Positions 1-13,400 of a DNA stretch of 64,000 nucleotides are shown here, piece after piece (the stretch's first letter is position 1; every line of letters starts with the position of its first letter). Origin of the DNA: Rotaria sordida (Eukaryota > Rotifera > Eurotatoria > Philodinida > Philodinidae); NCBI GenBank assembly GCA_905250125.1, contig CAJNOL010000040.1, forward strand, positions 1 to 64,000, in the 5' to 3' direction. A program made the position numbers and the translations under genes. The notes under the pieces were generated by a model, which made no database searches, had not been told where the DNA came from, and saw only the letters and a list, made by a program, of their open reading frames with translations.

Positions 1-224
1 TTGCGAAAATCGAAAAAGCTTAAGTAGTAAAAATCAAGAGAAAAAAAAGAAGGGAAAAAAAGAAATAAAATTCAAAACTCTAAATAAATAGCACTGATCT
101 CTATTTTTTACATATATCTAGGATTAAGTCTCATGCATGTTGTTTCACATTTATCTTAAGACGATGATGGTCACTATTGCCGCCGTTTTAACAAAAGCAG
201 TAGAGTGAACAAACAACTGAAGAA

Positions 225-333
225 AGACAAGGAGAGAGAGACAGAGAGAGAGAGAGAAAGAGAAAGAGAAGAAAAAAAGAGAGATAAGAAGAAAGTCAAT
301 TGTGTATGCGAGAAAGAGAGAGAAAACGAGAGA
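225..333. repeat. GA-rich microsatellite / polypurine tract
   Basis: A run dominated by GA and GAAA units, interrupted by short AAAA stretches. The reading frames open through it on both strands (E/R-rich one way, L/F/S-rich the other) are products of the repeat and are not called as genes. Confidence 0.85.
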
Positions 334-3300
334 GAAGTAGCAGACAGATACACAATAAATAATACAGACGAACAGCGGTGTCGGTGAGGGCCCGTTAGAT
401 TTCAACCATTAATTTACTGTATCGAAAGAGAGAATTCTTCGTTTACTTATGTCCTACGTTTGAAGGGGAAAGAAAAAAAAATGAGAAGAACGATCGAACA
501 AACGATATACAAAATATACGTTGTTTCTTCTCCTTCGTCTTCTTCTAATGAGGTCGAATATGAAAGAATGGATCTGTTGTGTATATGTATTTGATGATAA
601 CGTGTCAACTTTGTACAATTTTATCTTTCTATTCGACTATTTAAGCTTAAAAAAAAAAAAGAAAAAAGAATTCATATATATAATAATAAACGGTATCGAT
701 CATACTAATTTATTCAGTGTCGTCTGCGATGAAAAATGAGACAAAAGAAAAATAATGAATGACCGATCTTGAGGACAGACAGAGAAAACAAAGATGAAGA
801 CATAAAAATGTATTGAGTTGGCTCTTGTCACGACTTGAGACGGACGTATACTTATATGCCTTGAAGGTGTCAATATAATAAAATAGGTATAAATGAAAAA
901 AATATTTTTGACAACTATTAAAAAAAGTCATATTGAAATGAATGATTTACTGAAATAAACATGAATGATTTCATGAGGAGAAAAGAGAGCAAAAATCAAA
1001 CATTTAAATAATAAATGTATTTTTATTTGAAAATTGATAATTTTACGTCTATCTTTGTAATATTAAATACTATGACGTACCTTGATAAAAATAAACTGAC
1101 AAAAAACATGAGCGAATTGATGAATGATTAGTTTTTTTTACACATACCTCAATGACTCATATAAACTTCTTTATATATCCATCAAATGATTCAACCAATC
1201 ACAATTGAATTATTGGAGGCTAGATCAAGTCATTCATGTCGTTGAATTTTTCTTATTATAATTTAAAATTATTTCATTGTATCAAAAAATCTTAAGTGTT
1301 TTGAAGTATTATTGAATTATTTGAATAAAAAAAAATAAAATAAAAGAACAAAGTGTTCTTTCATAAAGAAAGTTAGAGTTTAGAAAATATTTTTTGATTG
1401 TTGGAAGAATTTATTATTTTGAAGAAGTTTTTAAAGATTAAGTAATTTATGTTGAAAGGAAAAGAAAACAAATCATTTTTTTCATTTATTTCTCGAGAAT
1501 AAACTCAATCGAACTTTAGAAATCGAAAAATTCTCAAGTACCTCTCAAAAAATATAATATAGAAATATTGACAATGTACTCAAATTGACATATTAAATGT
1601 GTACAAACGTTGATCACTTATTTAGAATGAAATCTACTGTGATCCGATCTCTCTCAAACAGGTGACTTATCACCAGATCATCCCTCTTCGGGAGCCTACT
1701 TCAATCCTCTTCACCTCAGAACGACATTGTCTGCTTATTTTTATTTCGCTTTCTGCCAAAAAAAAAAGCAAATGGTATTTCACAATCCAGTTTCTGTCCA
1801 AAGTTATCATGAACCTGTAAAAAATTGACACAAAGTTGGACATTGTGAGAGGAGATAGAGAAGACTTCCATCCTCCTCTTTTCCTAACCGAAAATTCTGA
1901 TTGTTAATTTTGATTTGTTTTTCTTAGATCAAAACAGGACAAAATATGACAGTGTATTGAAAGGGAGTTGTATGATGATCAGAATGAAAACCAACAGATC
2001 ATAATGAATTATATCATATTTCTAAGTTTTTCGTTCTTTTACGATTTCCTTTCTGAGTTATCCGTCATCTTATTGAACATAAATTATATCTGAGATCTTT
2101 CAGTTATTCAATACATACCAAGTGAATATGTTTCCATGAATATCAGTACTAATGAAACAGACGGACAGAGGTATGGTTAATAAATACATTTTCTATATAT
2201 TACACGGTAACAAAATGAAAGGTAATGATTGCTATTTTGATAATTTAAGATCGAATAATTTCTGTAGCATAATTAATATAAAGAACGGTATTAATTTCAT
2301 AAAAGTGCAAGTAGACAGTTCATTTATTATATATTTCGATAAGATAATAATAAAAAAAAAGAATTATTCATACACAGAATAATGTTCTTCTCGATTTGTT
2401 AAAGCGCGTTGGACAGAAAGTTTGAATTGTATCTCATAGATTACATGTTAACTTAGACACTGTAGAAATACTATCGGAAACGTTAGTCTATTTGCTGAAT
2501 TCTATATAGAAAGATTGAGTCAAACATTTCATCAAATGTTCACCAATAGATATTTATCCAAATAAGGTATATTTTTTTCTTATATTCTTTGATGGATGTG
2601 TGTTTATTAGATAAAAAAAAATACTCACATCTGTACCCGTTTCTTAAACATTTCTGAAGTAACTGACAGCTCTTTAAACACAGTCATTTTTCAAAATAAT
2701 ATAGTCATATTCCAAAAATGTCGCAAATCGTACGGGTAATGTCGAATGTTTCATATATAATCACTTTTTCTAGTATATTATTTTTATATATTTTAATAAA
2801 CGACTGTAAAAATGCTTGATGATATAAGGTTCATTAATAGTCTTTCTTTTTTTCGTATTGTTATTATTATTATATGATTTCTGTGGAAATATTTCCTCTA
2901 TGAAGCTAGTGTGACAAAGAGAGAAGCATCTATCTAAATTGAAGTTTTATTATTCTTCGAAAAAAATTTGTAAGGTGCTGCTCTAACTTCAAATAAAAAT
3001 CTTCTGATTTTCTATGATAAATTTATTAAATTCTGAAATTTGGATTTGGTAAGTCTGATCTTAAAGTTGTCAGAAAATGATAATATTTCAAAATAATATT
3101 CTTGACTAGTACGCAATTACTTTATATGATAGACTATCTTGCGTGTTTTTATAAAAGTGTTTGTATTGACCACCATTTGTTTGATGTATATGAGAACAAA
3201 TTTGAGATCGGCTTAGTTGTTCACGATCATAAAATGTAACACATTGTTTTTGTTGACCATAAGAAGAAAAAAGAATTCAATAAACCAACCTCCTGTCTGA

Positions 3301-3993
3301 TGAGTGTCTATTTTGCTTTTTACTAGAAGTTTGTTTGTTCGAAAACAAAACAACAATTAGTAATATGGTCTCGATAACTATGAAACGACAATATTGACTT
3401 TTCATCACATGAAAATGTTGAGTATTCAAAATATTACATAGTTTTTAAAAGTGCAACATCGATCGATAACAATAATTCTATTTTCGTTCAATAGCATGCT
3501 GATTGACTACAACGATTTTGATCTTTTCGTTGCGTTTGCTCATGGGTTCTCGTGCAGTGACGTGCAAAACGATGTCTCTACAAAACTGGCTGATTCAGTA
3601 ACTTCTACAATATCTTTTCTAATAGGTAATGCAAATATACGCCCAAATAGGATAGTTGACTGTTAGGCAATTTTCTAGTGTTATGCAATTAACCACATTG
3701 AATAATTCTATTTCAGAATGATTTTTATATTTTTTGAAATTTCCTGAAGCTCTTCATCGTCTAAGATATTATTTTAAAATGTTAGAATTCTGGTAATGAC
3801 ATTAAGTCAGTACTATAAATGTTGATGACTGATGTTCATCTCTATACATTCTGATTCATAATCAAGACACTACATATTTTATGTTCACCGAATCAAAAAT
3901 ATGATTTCAGATTCATAATCAACATGAAAATCTGAGTATACGACGGTTATTTGATTGAATGTAAAACTAATAAAATTAAAAATATTTTGTAGA
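334..3993. other. intergenic, no gene seen
   Basis: About 3.7 kb of AT-rich sequence with scattered stops. The longest frames, such as one of 71 codons at 3451-3666, show no family resemblance and no neighbouring exon in phase. I see no RNA gene or clear repeat here. Confidence 0.5.
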
Positions 3994-4634
3994 GTACAGA
4001 TCTCTGACGAGGAAACGTATCGAGATGAAACTCAGCTTTGAAGTTGATATTTTGCTCATATGTGAGTCTCATTGAGACTAGAAAAATCCCAAAAAGATTC
4101 GAGTTTCTAGATATTTCTTCACGAGTTATGGCAAAATTTACTGCATTTTTTGCCCTTAACTGGCCGTTTCGGAGACAATGAAATAATGTGATTTAACTCT
4201 GAAATTTTGTCTATGGATAGCTCTAGTGATCAATAACAAATTCTCAAAATTTCAGCCGTTGACTATGTTCTCTTGAAGGGCTACTGGACTCACAAGGAAT
4301 CTGGATGTATACACTATAATATAGGATATATGCATTATTGTGGAACCGTAATAACTGATGAAAAGAACCTAGTCAACGGCTGAAATTTTGAGCACTTATT
4401 ATTGATGACTAGAACTATCTATAGACAAAATTTCAGCGTTAAATCACATGATTTCATTATCTTCGAAATAGCCAGTCAAAGGCAAAAAATGCAGCAAAAT
4501 TGTCATAACTCATGAAGAAAGACCCAGAAGCCCGAATCATTTTGGGATTTTTCTAGTCTCAATGGAATCCAACATATGGGTAAAATGTCAACTCTAAAGC
4601 TGAGCTTCAGCTTTGGACGTTCCTTCGTCAGTAC
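3994..4634. mobile_element. Long imperfect inverted repeat (foldback/MITE-like element)
   Basis: The left arm, about 3994-4275, is the reverse complement of the right arm, about 4355-4634, at roughly 80 percent by eye, with a short loop between. Both ends begin with GTAC. The arms share, for example, AAAATTTCAGCCGTTGACTA on opposite strands near the loop. There is no coding capacity, so it looks like a non-autonomous hairpin element. The left arm contains a TTTCTTCACGAG core at about 4114-4125 that resembles cores in the hairpins at 39.7 kb and 49.5 kb. No convincing target-site duplication was found. Confidence 0.75.
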
Positions 4635-4828
4635 CTTGCTTGGCAATGAAGTGCAATCATTTTTTTTCTAACACTATTATTTGTAATAGATGAATATTGA
4701 TTCAATTAATATTAAAAGAGATCATTCTTTCTTTCTCAAGCAAAGATTTGAAAGTTGTAATTTATCTCTATATCAACTTTTTGTTTCCTTTTATCTCTAA
4801 AATGTTTATTTATCTTATTTAATTTCTC

Positions 4829-5848
4829 TTAAAACACAAACAACATGTCTTTCACAGCTTTATAATATGATGGCGACAAATATTTAGGAAGATCTTCATG
4901 GATAATCCATGCATGATCTTTATAAGGTGATGATTTAAGAGTAGCAAATTGTTTAACAACACCTGCCAAATATTCAGCTTTGTAAAAGAAAATCTATCAA
5001 AACAAAAAGACAATATATGAAACAAAGTATCAAACTATTTTCTTACCTTTTTGGACGATGAATCTGCATCATTTTTATACCAAGCTAATGGTGCATTTCC
5101 AGATATTTGTACATGAAGATTTCCACATGTTGAAATAATTTGTTCAGCTGTCTAAAATTAATGAATAAATATTTAATAATAATTATCGAAATAGAGAATA
5201 TTTACTGCTCGTAAAGATGGTTCACCATCATAGGTTTTCTCTGGAAAAATCCATTCATCTTTATTCGATTGTGAATTCTTTTGTTGTACGATTAATAATA
5301 AATTTTGATCAAGTTTTCGATTATGACTTCGAAGATTATTTGTTTTATCATCCTCTAAAAAACAAACACAATAAGATTAATAACAAAAAAAAACATGAGA
5401 AAAAGACAGTATACCTGTTTCTCTTGACATCAATTGAAAATTTTCAAATTCTTTTGCTAAACGATCTTCTAAATCAACAGCTGTTTCAACAATATTCACT
5501 GCTGCAGCTGTACTTGTTGGTGAATTTTGTCGTTGTTTGGCGAGTTCACTAAGAAATATTTTATGTTCAATATAAAAATGAATATGTTTGTTTGTTTTTT
5601 TTGCACTTACATTTCTCTTTTATGTCGTAATTCATGATCTGATAAATAACTATGTTCAGTTTCTAATTGTGCTACTAAATTTGTATAATCTTTTTCTAAT
5701 TGATTCATTTCAGGTGATAAATGCACATAACGTTGTATACATAGTGCAACTTTTATTTGAGGAATTTTTTCTGATTTTATTGTTGAGGATGTTTGAATAT
5801 TAGTCGAAGTATTTGCAATAATTAAACGTCGAGCAATAGATGATGAAA
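4829..5848 (-). CDS. MRPL46: Mitochondrial large ribosomal subunit protein mL46
   Basis: Component of the mitochondrial 39S ribosomal subunit with a Nudix-like fold. I read five exons on the minus strand: 5611-5848, 5415-5548, 5206-5354, 5047-5151 and 4829-4993, all joined in phase at GT/AG sites and ending at TAA 4829-4831. Conserved stretches include KVALCIQRYV, the YSDHEL-like YLSDHELRHKRE, NRKLDQNLLLIV, ISGNAPLAWY, KIFFYKAEYLAG and the C-terminal HAWIIHEDLPKYL, in the order found in animal mL46 proteins. The first exon with the ATG is not resolved. The exon at 5848 opens after a good TTTAG acceptor and needs one preceding base of a codon, so a short 5' exon must lie upstream (above 5849). 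The missing part should carry the start of the mitochondrial targeting peptide; the visible start is Ser/Arg-rich (SSSIARR), as expected for that. Identity is confident; only the 5' end is open. Confidence 0.88.
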
Positions 5849-7412
5849 CTAAACGAATAAGAAATATATAAGTAGACAAATTATATACTCTAATAAAGTA
5901 TTTTTATAGAATTATTGAATATTAAATTTGATAAAAAACAATAAATAAACAGAAAGAGAATCGACGAAATTGAACAATAAATTTTCTTCTAACAATTCAA
6001 TATTTAAAAGAATTGGAATCTTAATAAATATATCACATATAGAATATCATTTCCACTCTCTCTTTAATTATTTAGGGTATATTACATATATATCCAATGC
6101 CATATCTTATTGCGATCTTCATACATCAATAAATAATTATAAAAGCAATTAAGAAACGATATTTTCAGCACTAATGGTTTTGTCCTTGTAGTACTTGTAA
6201 ATAAAGTGATAAAAATTGTAAAAAATATCAATGGACTGTTCTTTTTTATTTTTGTATACTTATATATCTCTCTTTTTCTTTATTTAGAACAATGGTACAA
6301 AATGCATAATACAATCAATATGTGTTATTTTGTCTCTTATATCAATTTTTTTCATTTATTTTTTTTTACTTTGACAAATCAATGAGTTCAAGATGAACTT
6401 CTCATAGCTCTTAATCCATCTATGTAAATATATATGTGAGCGTTCAAAGTGAGATTATGTCCGCAATCGGATTGAGGGTGAAACTGATATTAACACTCAA
6501 ACTAATCTGTAGATCACTATTGTATTTGGATGTTTATTGATAAACTAGAGAGAGAGAAAAGAGCAATGACATTTCAATTAATACAATCATCAATGAACAA
6601 CTAAAGCTTGAATTCTTGAAGTTATGGATGATTTTATATACAAGAATTGCTTCAATAGAAAACTATTCATAAATGCTCGAATCTTTACTTAATTTATTCA
6701 TTGTGTTATAGAGTGACCAAGATCCACTTCATGATGTTTCCATTCCATTGCATCATGCTCTCATAATGCATTCTTTTCTCTCCTTTATGACATATATTGT
6801 TTTCCCTTTTCTTTTTTTCTTATCACGAGAATTTCTTCTTTGTCTATCATCGTGTTTATTGGATTTTTCCTATCTTGTCTATCATTATGGATATTTTTTG
6901 AATGTGTTCATCCCTATATATAGAGTGTAATTTCCCAAAAAAACAAATACATTCGATTAGGCATTCATCTTCTTTGATCCTCAGAGTTAACTATATGAAT
7001 GGCTCTCGTCTTTTTCTACATTGACAAATCGATGAGTTTAAGACGAATTTCTAATCGTTTTTATCCATTTCTACATCAATCGAAAGTTGAACGAATATTT
7101 ACATGCATAATTATCAAGATATACTTGTTTATGAACTTACTAAGTAATGAAGTGCGTAACATAACTGATGAAATATTGAGTATTATCTATGCACAAATCG
7201 AAATATCATATCTAAAGATAAAAATTAGTTGTTTTATAATAAAAGCCAGTGCTTATATCACATGATAATGCACACAGAAAAAAAACTTAGGCACAGAGAC
7301 AATTGACTGAATTAACATACCTCCCAAAAAACAAAAACACAGCAAAAAAAGGAGTAATAAAATACGAGATCACCAAAAGAAGAACAAGAAACAAAAAAAA
7401 AATAGCAACAAA
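5849..7412. other. spacer between MRPL46 and GK5
   Basis: About 1.5 kb upstream of MRPL46 and downstream of GK5. It should contain the short first exon and promoter of MRPL46, which I cannot place, and the 3' UTR of GK5. It also holds a diverged direct repeat (listed separately). No other gene is visible. Confidence 0.5.
6371..7075. repeat. pair of diverged direct repeats (about 56 bases each)
   Basis: The segment at about 6371-6427, beginning TTTGACAAATCAATGAGTT, recurs in the same orientation at about 7020-7075 as ATTGACAAATCGATGAGTT, followed by related sequence (AAGATGAACTTCTCAT versus AAGACGAATTTCTAAT, then TTAATCCAT versus TTATCCATT). This could be a local duplication or the remains of two copies of one repeat. 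It has no coding content. Confidence 0.55.
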
Positions 7413-9593
7413 TCAATCATCATTCGTTTCATCCGGTGAATACCATTTCGTAAAACGCGGTAGAATAGTTTTCCAACGTTTAAAATTAGCTTCTGTTACT
7501 TCACATTGTACTGGTTTAAATACTTTATCAACTGTTATAATTCGTTGAAAATATTCATAATTATCAATAAGATCATAACCATAAGCAGCTAAAAATCCAG
7601 CACCTATACCTGATGCTAAATTAAATGCATGACAACGTTCAACAGACATATTTGATAAATTTGCAATTATTTGACAAATAAAATTACACGTTGAAACACC
7701 GCCAGCTGCTCGTAAACATTTTAATTTTTTTTCTCCTTGATGTTTTTTATAATCATCTCGTACAAATGAAAATACATCATAAATAGAAAAAGCAATTGAT
7801 TCAAGTATAGCGCGAAGTAAATCTTCACGTTTTGTTTCATTACCAATACCAATAAAACCTGAACCACAATATGGATCATCATTATGACCACCAAATGCAG
7901 GAAGAAAAAAAACTTTTGCTGGTTGAGCATCCATTGATATTGTATTAAGTTCAGAAAAATCATCAAAAAATTTAGCTTGTTTAGCCCAATTAAGTACTGT
8001 AGCACAACCACTATGAAAAGCATGCATAAAATGAATATTTTCTGATGGTTTTAAAAGATCCGAATGAGCAACAAGTGGATATATACCATCAGTACATGCA
8101 CTAACTGCACCAGTTAAAATATTAATGAAAGCACCAGTACCCAATGTAAGTAAACATTCGCCAGGTTGAGATACACATTGACCAAACATACTTGCTTGAA
8201 CATCACCAATGACAGCAGTAATAGGAATAGCACAACCTTGAAAGAAAAAAAAATTCTTTTTCTCATGTATATTAATAGTTAATTAGTTAGCATTAGAAAA
8301 CCAATAAAAATTTTCAAGTTAGACTATACATCAGTACAATAATTTTGATAATTTTAAGATATTTCATTGGACTTTGACTCAAATTGAGTCATATGAACTT
8401 GACTCATGTCATACATTATATCTTTCTGATATTCTATAGTTTATCTACGAAGTCTGTAGTCTTTTTTCTTTGATATTCACTTAGACATCAGTATGATCAT
8501 TAGTTTTACCTTTAATCTCAATTCTTTCAACTTTAAGTTAGATAAATAAGTTTTACTAAATGATTCAGAGGTCTGATTCGTCATTGAATATGACTACTGA
8601 TAAGAAAAAAGATGTTGGCCTCATTTATATCTTGTTGTTTTTGCTAATTCCTTACATCCAACTTAATGAGTTAACTTTCATAATTTTTACTACAAAAAAA
8701 AATATTCACCTTTTTTGTATCAAATATATATTTATTTATTTAATTAAATTTATAATTATCTTACCAAATAAATTTGGATCACATCTACCAAATTCTCCAA
8801 ATGTTGGTTTAATTGTCGGTAATAATTTCATATCAACACCTAAATTTCGACAAAGTAATGATGACCATTGAGATAAAAATGGATCATAAAGTCCTGTTGA
8901 ACTTGCACATGAAACATCTGTTACATGTTCTTGTCCACCAGTTAATTTCCATATAAGCCATGTTTCAATACAACCAAATAATAATTCATTATTACGTGCA
9001 CGTTGAATTAATTCAGGTTTTCTTTCAAATAACCATAATAATTTAAATGCAATCATTTGTGTACGAAATTCAAGTTTTGATAATGTTGACATACGTGGTG
9101 TTTGAACAATAGGATAAATAACTTTAGCAAAACCACGTATTGCTTTCCATGTTAATGATGAATTTGTTGCTGTTGCATGTGAACTGGATCTTGAATCATT
9201 CCATAGAATAATATTTGAATATGTTTTACCTGTTTTTCGATCCCATAAAATAACAGAATTTCTTAATGTTGATATACCTAAACAAGTTATATCTGTAACA
9301 GTTAATGGACTAGCAGATTTAATTGTTTCATTAATAACATCAAGTAAAATTGACCAAAATTGTTCTGGATCAAATTCATAACCATGTGGTTCAGGATAAA
9401 GAAGTGTTTGTTGTTTTTGACTTGATGAAATAACATCAAATGATTTTGAAAATAAATAAGCACGTATGGATGATGTACCAATGTCAATTGAAAGTATATA
9501 CGGTTCTTTAATGGGAGGTGAAGGATATTCGTCTGGATCAGTAGAATTACTAGTTAGATGAATTAAGTTTCCTAATTTAGATTTTGTTGCCAT
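7413..9593 (-). CDS. GK5: FGGY-family carbohydrate kinase, glycerol kinase 5-like
   Basis: ATP-dependent sugar/polyol kinase of the FGGY family; the closest pattern I recognise is metazoan GK5 (putative glycerol kinase 5). Two exons, 8765-9593 and 7413-8236, join in phase across a 528-base intron to give about 550 residues. The N-terminal phosphate loop [71 protein letters not shown] (with the likely catalytic Asp), [11 protein letters not shown] and [13 protein letters not shown] appear in family order. The usual ADGG of the C-terminal nucleotide-binding part reads AAGG here (LRAAGGVS). The ATG at 9591-9593 is preceded in frame by a stop three codons upstream, so the start is firm. It lies two bases after the SDHAF3 stop codon on the same strand, so the pair may be co-transcribed. 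The paralogues GK and SHPK are less likely from the motif wording. Confidence 0.88.
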
Positions 9594-9595
9594 TA

Positions 9596-10127
9596 TTATT
9601 TATTTGATTGTGTAGATTTTTTTATTTCAGTATATAAATCGTAAAGTTGAATGAGTTGATCTTCTTTAAGAAGATCTAATGCTTTGAAATCAATTGATTG
9701 ACCGAATGATTCGTTATTTTTAGATGATGTTTGACGTGTTAGTATTCTAGCGTACTCCTACGAATAAAGCAAAAATAAAAAAAAACCTTCTTTCGACTGT
9801 CTCCGCCTTTATCACAAATAGGAGAAAAGAAAAAAGAGAGTAAATAATATATTTTACGATGACGGCGATTGGATTGATAAAAAAAAAACAGACAGAAAAG
9901 GTCATATTTTACGTGAGTTTTTTCAATACAATACTTACACTCCATTCAAGCATAAAATTTGGAACGAATTCAGGTTTGGCATTTGTATGACGACGAAATT
10001 CACTACGAACGTATTGATTACCCAATTCTCTTAATTCATGTGGAAGACTTCGGTGTAAACGAAGTATAGTTTTATATAATCTCAATACAGTCAAACGATG
10101 TTGTACACCAAAAATTGTTTCAAACAT
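9596..10127 (-). CDS. SDHAF3: Succinate dehydrogenase assembly factor 3 (ACN9, LYR-type)
   Basis: Mitochondrial matrix chaperone family that assists maturation of the iron-sulfur subunit of complex II. Two exons, 9939-10127 and 9596-9757, encode about 116 residues, close to the usual family length. Diagnostic stretches are [14 protein letters not shown] (LYR-like helix), [13 protein letters not shown] and FMLEW, which match the ACN9 family order (LYK..L.LHR.LP..L..LG..YV..EFRRH). The C-terminal [16 protein letters not shown] helix also fits. The ATG at 10125-10127 starts a Met-Phe-Glu leader with no long targeting sequence. The stop TAA is at 9596-9598 and the GK5 ATG begins at 9593, an exceptionally tight junction. 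The TANC gene ends about 290 bases upstream on the same strand. Confidence 0.88.
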
Positions 10128-10344
10128 TGATTATAAGCATCGAATTTTTTTTTTCTCTTTATTCTAAAATAAGAAAGATTTAATTTGTTTTTTTCTTTTT
10201 TATCATCTGTATTATATCTCTAATCAAATTAACAAAAAAAAAAAACAAAAGAAAGAAATATTTTTAGTATCGAACATAATTACATATGGTTATTATCAAC
10301 TGTTCAACATTAAATGTTTACAAACAAAAAGAAAAAATATATAT

Positions 10345-10345
10345 G

Positions 10346-10383
<38 letters not shown>
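10345..10383. repeat. (GA)n microsatellite
   Basis: An uninterrupted AG run between the 3' end of the TANC gene and the start of SDHAF3. Length polymorphism is likely. Confidence 0.9.
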
Positions 10384-10387
<4 letters not shown>

Positions 10388-10419
10388 TGACCGGGGTCTG
10401 TTGCAGTGGAATATCATGA

Positions 10420-13400
10420 TTATAAAAGTGTTTCATGACAATGTTGAAGATCAGCATTTAAACGATTGATATATCGATCTAAATCATTATTTGTTGGATC
10501 AAGATTTTTTGCAGCAAGTAAATCAGTCAATGCATCATCATATAATCTACATAGAAGAAAATTAATTTGCAATTAAATTTAAAACAAAAAATTTTAATCG
10601 TATACTTTTGATCACGTTTAATTCTTGATCGAAGTAAAAGACCATCAGCTGTATTATGAATATAAAGTGCTTGTGTACAATAATCAATAGCTGCATCACA
10701 AGACTAAAATAAAATAAAAAATATTTTTTTTCATAAATAAATAAAGAAAATGAAGTATAGATTTTTTGTTTTTCATACATCTAATTTTCGTTTACATTTA
10801 GCTAAATTAATTAAACAATTATATTTCATAAATCGAAAATTAGTTATAAATTGATCAGTTGTTTGTTGATCAATATCACTTGGTAATTTTTTTAATGCAT
10901 ATGCAAAACGATATGCAGAATCTTTATATTGATTTTTCTATTTCATCAAAAGAAAAATAAATAAATAATATGATAACTGGAAAAAAAAAATTTAATAAAA
11001 TTTACTTTATAAAGTGAAATACCATCATCAATTAATTTGGATATTAAAATTGTCATCATATCATTTTTACCGGCTGCTAATGCCCATGTTGATGGACCTA
11101 AACAAAAATATAATCTAGTCAGATGTTCATTTTGTTATGAACAAAAAAAATTCTTTGCCTTTTTTCTAATTCTAACATTTCTGTATCGAAGGGCATAGTT
11201 CTTTTTTCTGGACAATATTCAATCCAATAGAATCTATCGAGATGAACAGAAAAGCTAAATTATTTTATTCAAGTACCTCTAATATATGTATAGATGACGC
11301 ATGTATACATATAATAAAACAATTAACTAACAAGAAAAGTCTTTCAATTGATTAATTATTTTTTAGTCGGAATAACATGCATCATGTAGATATTAATCAG
11401 TTATGAATATTCTGAAAAGAGTTCGTGTTATTAGCTTATTACTGTCGCGATAATGTATTTTTTGTATCAAAACCATCGTCCACCTCAGATATATTGGAAA
11501 AACTAATTTTCGAATTTCGACTTGGAAATTTAGCAAAAAGATTGATCTTGAATAGAATAGTTTATTGTACAAACGTTAAGTCTTTTGATTTGCTATTATA
11601 CGGAAATCAGATATAGGATTGATTCGGTTCACAATATCCCAAATCAACTTCGGTTTAAATTTTGAAAAATCTGAACCAGTCTCATCTCTAATAGGAATAA
11701 TGAAAAGATCTAGAACTTTCTGTTTAAGACCTATTTCTATGCCAAATATCAATTTGACATTGAAAAATCAGTTGTTCTGGTGTTCCTATGAAGAATATCA
11801 CGGCTTTAATATAACAAAATTCGATAAAAAATGCAGTATCACAACGGCACAAATTCTTTTCAGCATGTTCTCATAATTCATTATAATCATGATGAAGTAC
11901 ATTATCCCGACACAAACAGAATTAATCAATTGAAGGACTTTCTTCTTAAGATAATACTTTTTTTTTTAGAAAGTACTTTTTTATATTCTTTTGAACTTTT
12001 CCATTGAACATTCATAAAATTCTTTTCGAATGAAAATCAATTATTTGTTGTTTATAAAACAAAAAAAAAACAGCAATTAATTTTCTTACCAAGTTTAACA
12101 CTTTTCTTTAATAAACAATTAACAACAGCAACATTTCGACATCCAATAGCACGATCAAGTGCACGCATTCCATTTTTATCAACATGATCAATAATTGAAC
12201 CATGATCAATAAGTAATTGTACAAGTTGTACATCACCATAAAATGATGCCATATCAATTGGTATTCGTCCATTTGTATCTTCATGATTAATATCACTTCC
12301 ATGAGCTAATAAAACTTCACATGCATGATAATGACCTTTTAAACAAGCCCATGATAAAGCTGTAAGTCCTTCTTCATCTTCATGATGAACATTAGCACCT
12401 ATTCGAAAGAGAAAAAACAACAAATAAGATAAAAATTAATTTTATTTTTTGTTTATTAAAAACAAAACCTTTTTCTAATAAACTGTCAATAACAGCTAGA
12501 TGACCTTCACTAGCTGCAATTATTAAACATGTTCGTTTTTGTTTATCACAATGTTCAATTGATGCTTGATGATCAAGTAAATATTCTACACATGGCCACA
12601 TACCATTTTTAACTGCTAATAATAATGGTGTCATTTGACGAGAATTTGTTCGATCGATATCTGCTTGATGATTTGTTATTAAATAATCAATTATATTTAT
12701 ATGACCATAACTTGATGCATTTGTTAAAGCTATGGAAAATTTTATTTTAAGAATAAATGAATTATTACATATGATGAATAAATATACCTGTTTCACCATG
12801 TATACAATCCATACCATTGATATCAATTATTGAATAATTATTATCAGTTAACATAAATTCAAGAGCATCTAATGAACCATTTGATGCAGCATGAACAAAT
12901 GCTTGTTGTTTTATAGATTCATCTGTACAATTGAATAATTTCAAAATAGATACATATTTTGTTGCATAAGCAACAGCTGTTAATTGATATTTATCTTTTA
13001 ATGTGATCTAAATAAAAACAGAAGAAAAAAGAAGTTTTTAGAAATATGTTGGAATACAAAATATATTTCAATTAGCGTTTCTCTTGTGTGAGAATTTACT
13101 TTCCGTTAATTGTTCGGAAGAAAATCTCTGGCTTTCAGCTATCTTGCAATATGAGATGGTGCCTAGTTGCGAATTCAATAGTCCGATATCTTTCCCACAA
13201 CTATGGCTAGCTGTAACTTTGGACAGAACATCGGCCTGATGTAGAGTTCTTGAGCTCTCCAAGCACATTAACTAACTCCATACTAGTCACAACAGCAGAT
13301 GTATGTCATAAGGCAGTCAACCTACTATCAGACGGATGGTTCGAAACAAATATCCGTTTGTCTTGTTCAGAGTCATTCCATAGCTGGTCGTACTGAGGTT

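Noticed and set aside
151-405. Open frames on both strands over the GA tract (Leu/Ser/Phe-rich minus, Arg/Glu-rich plus)
   Set aside because: They are translations of a simple repeat; no splice partner or family similarity.
13068-13268. 66-codon minus-strand frame in a TANC intron
   Set aside because: Not in phase with flanking TANC exons, no motif, and TANC reads through exactly without it.
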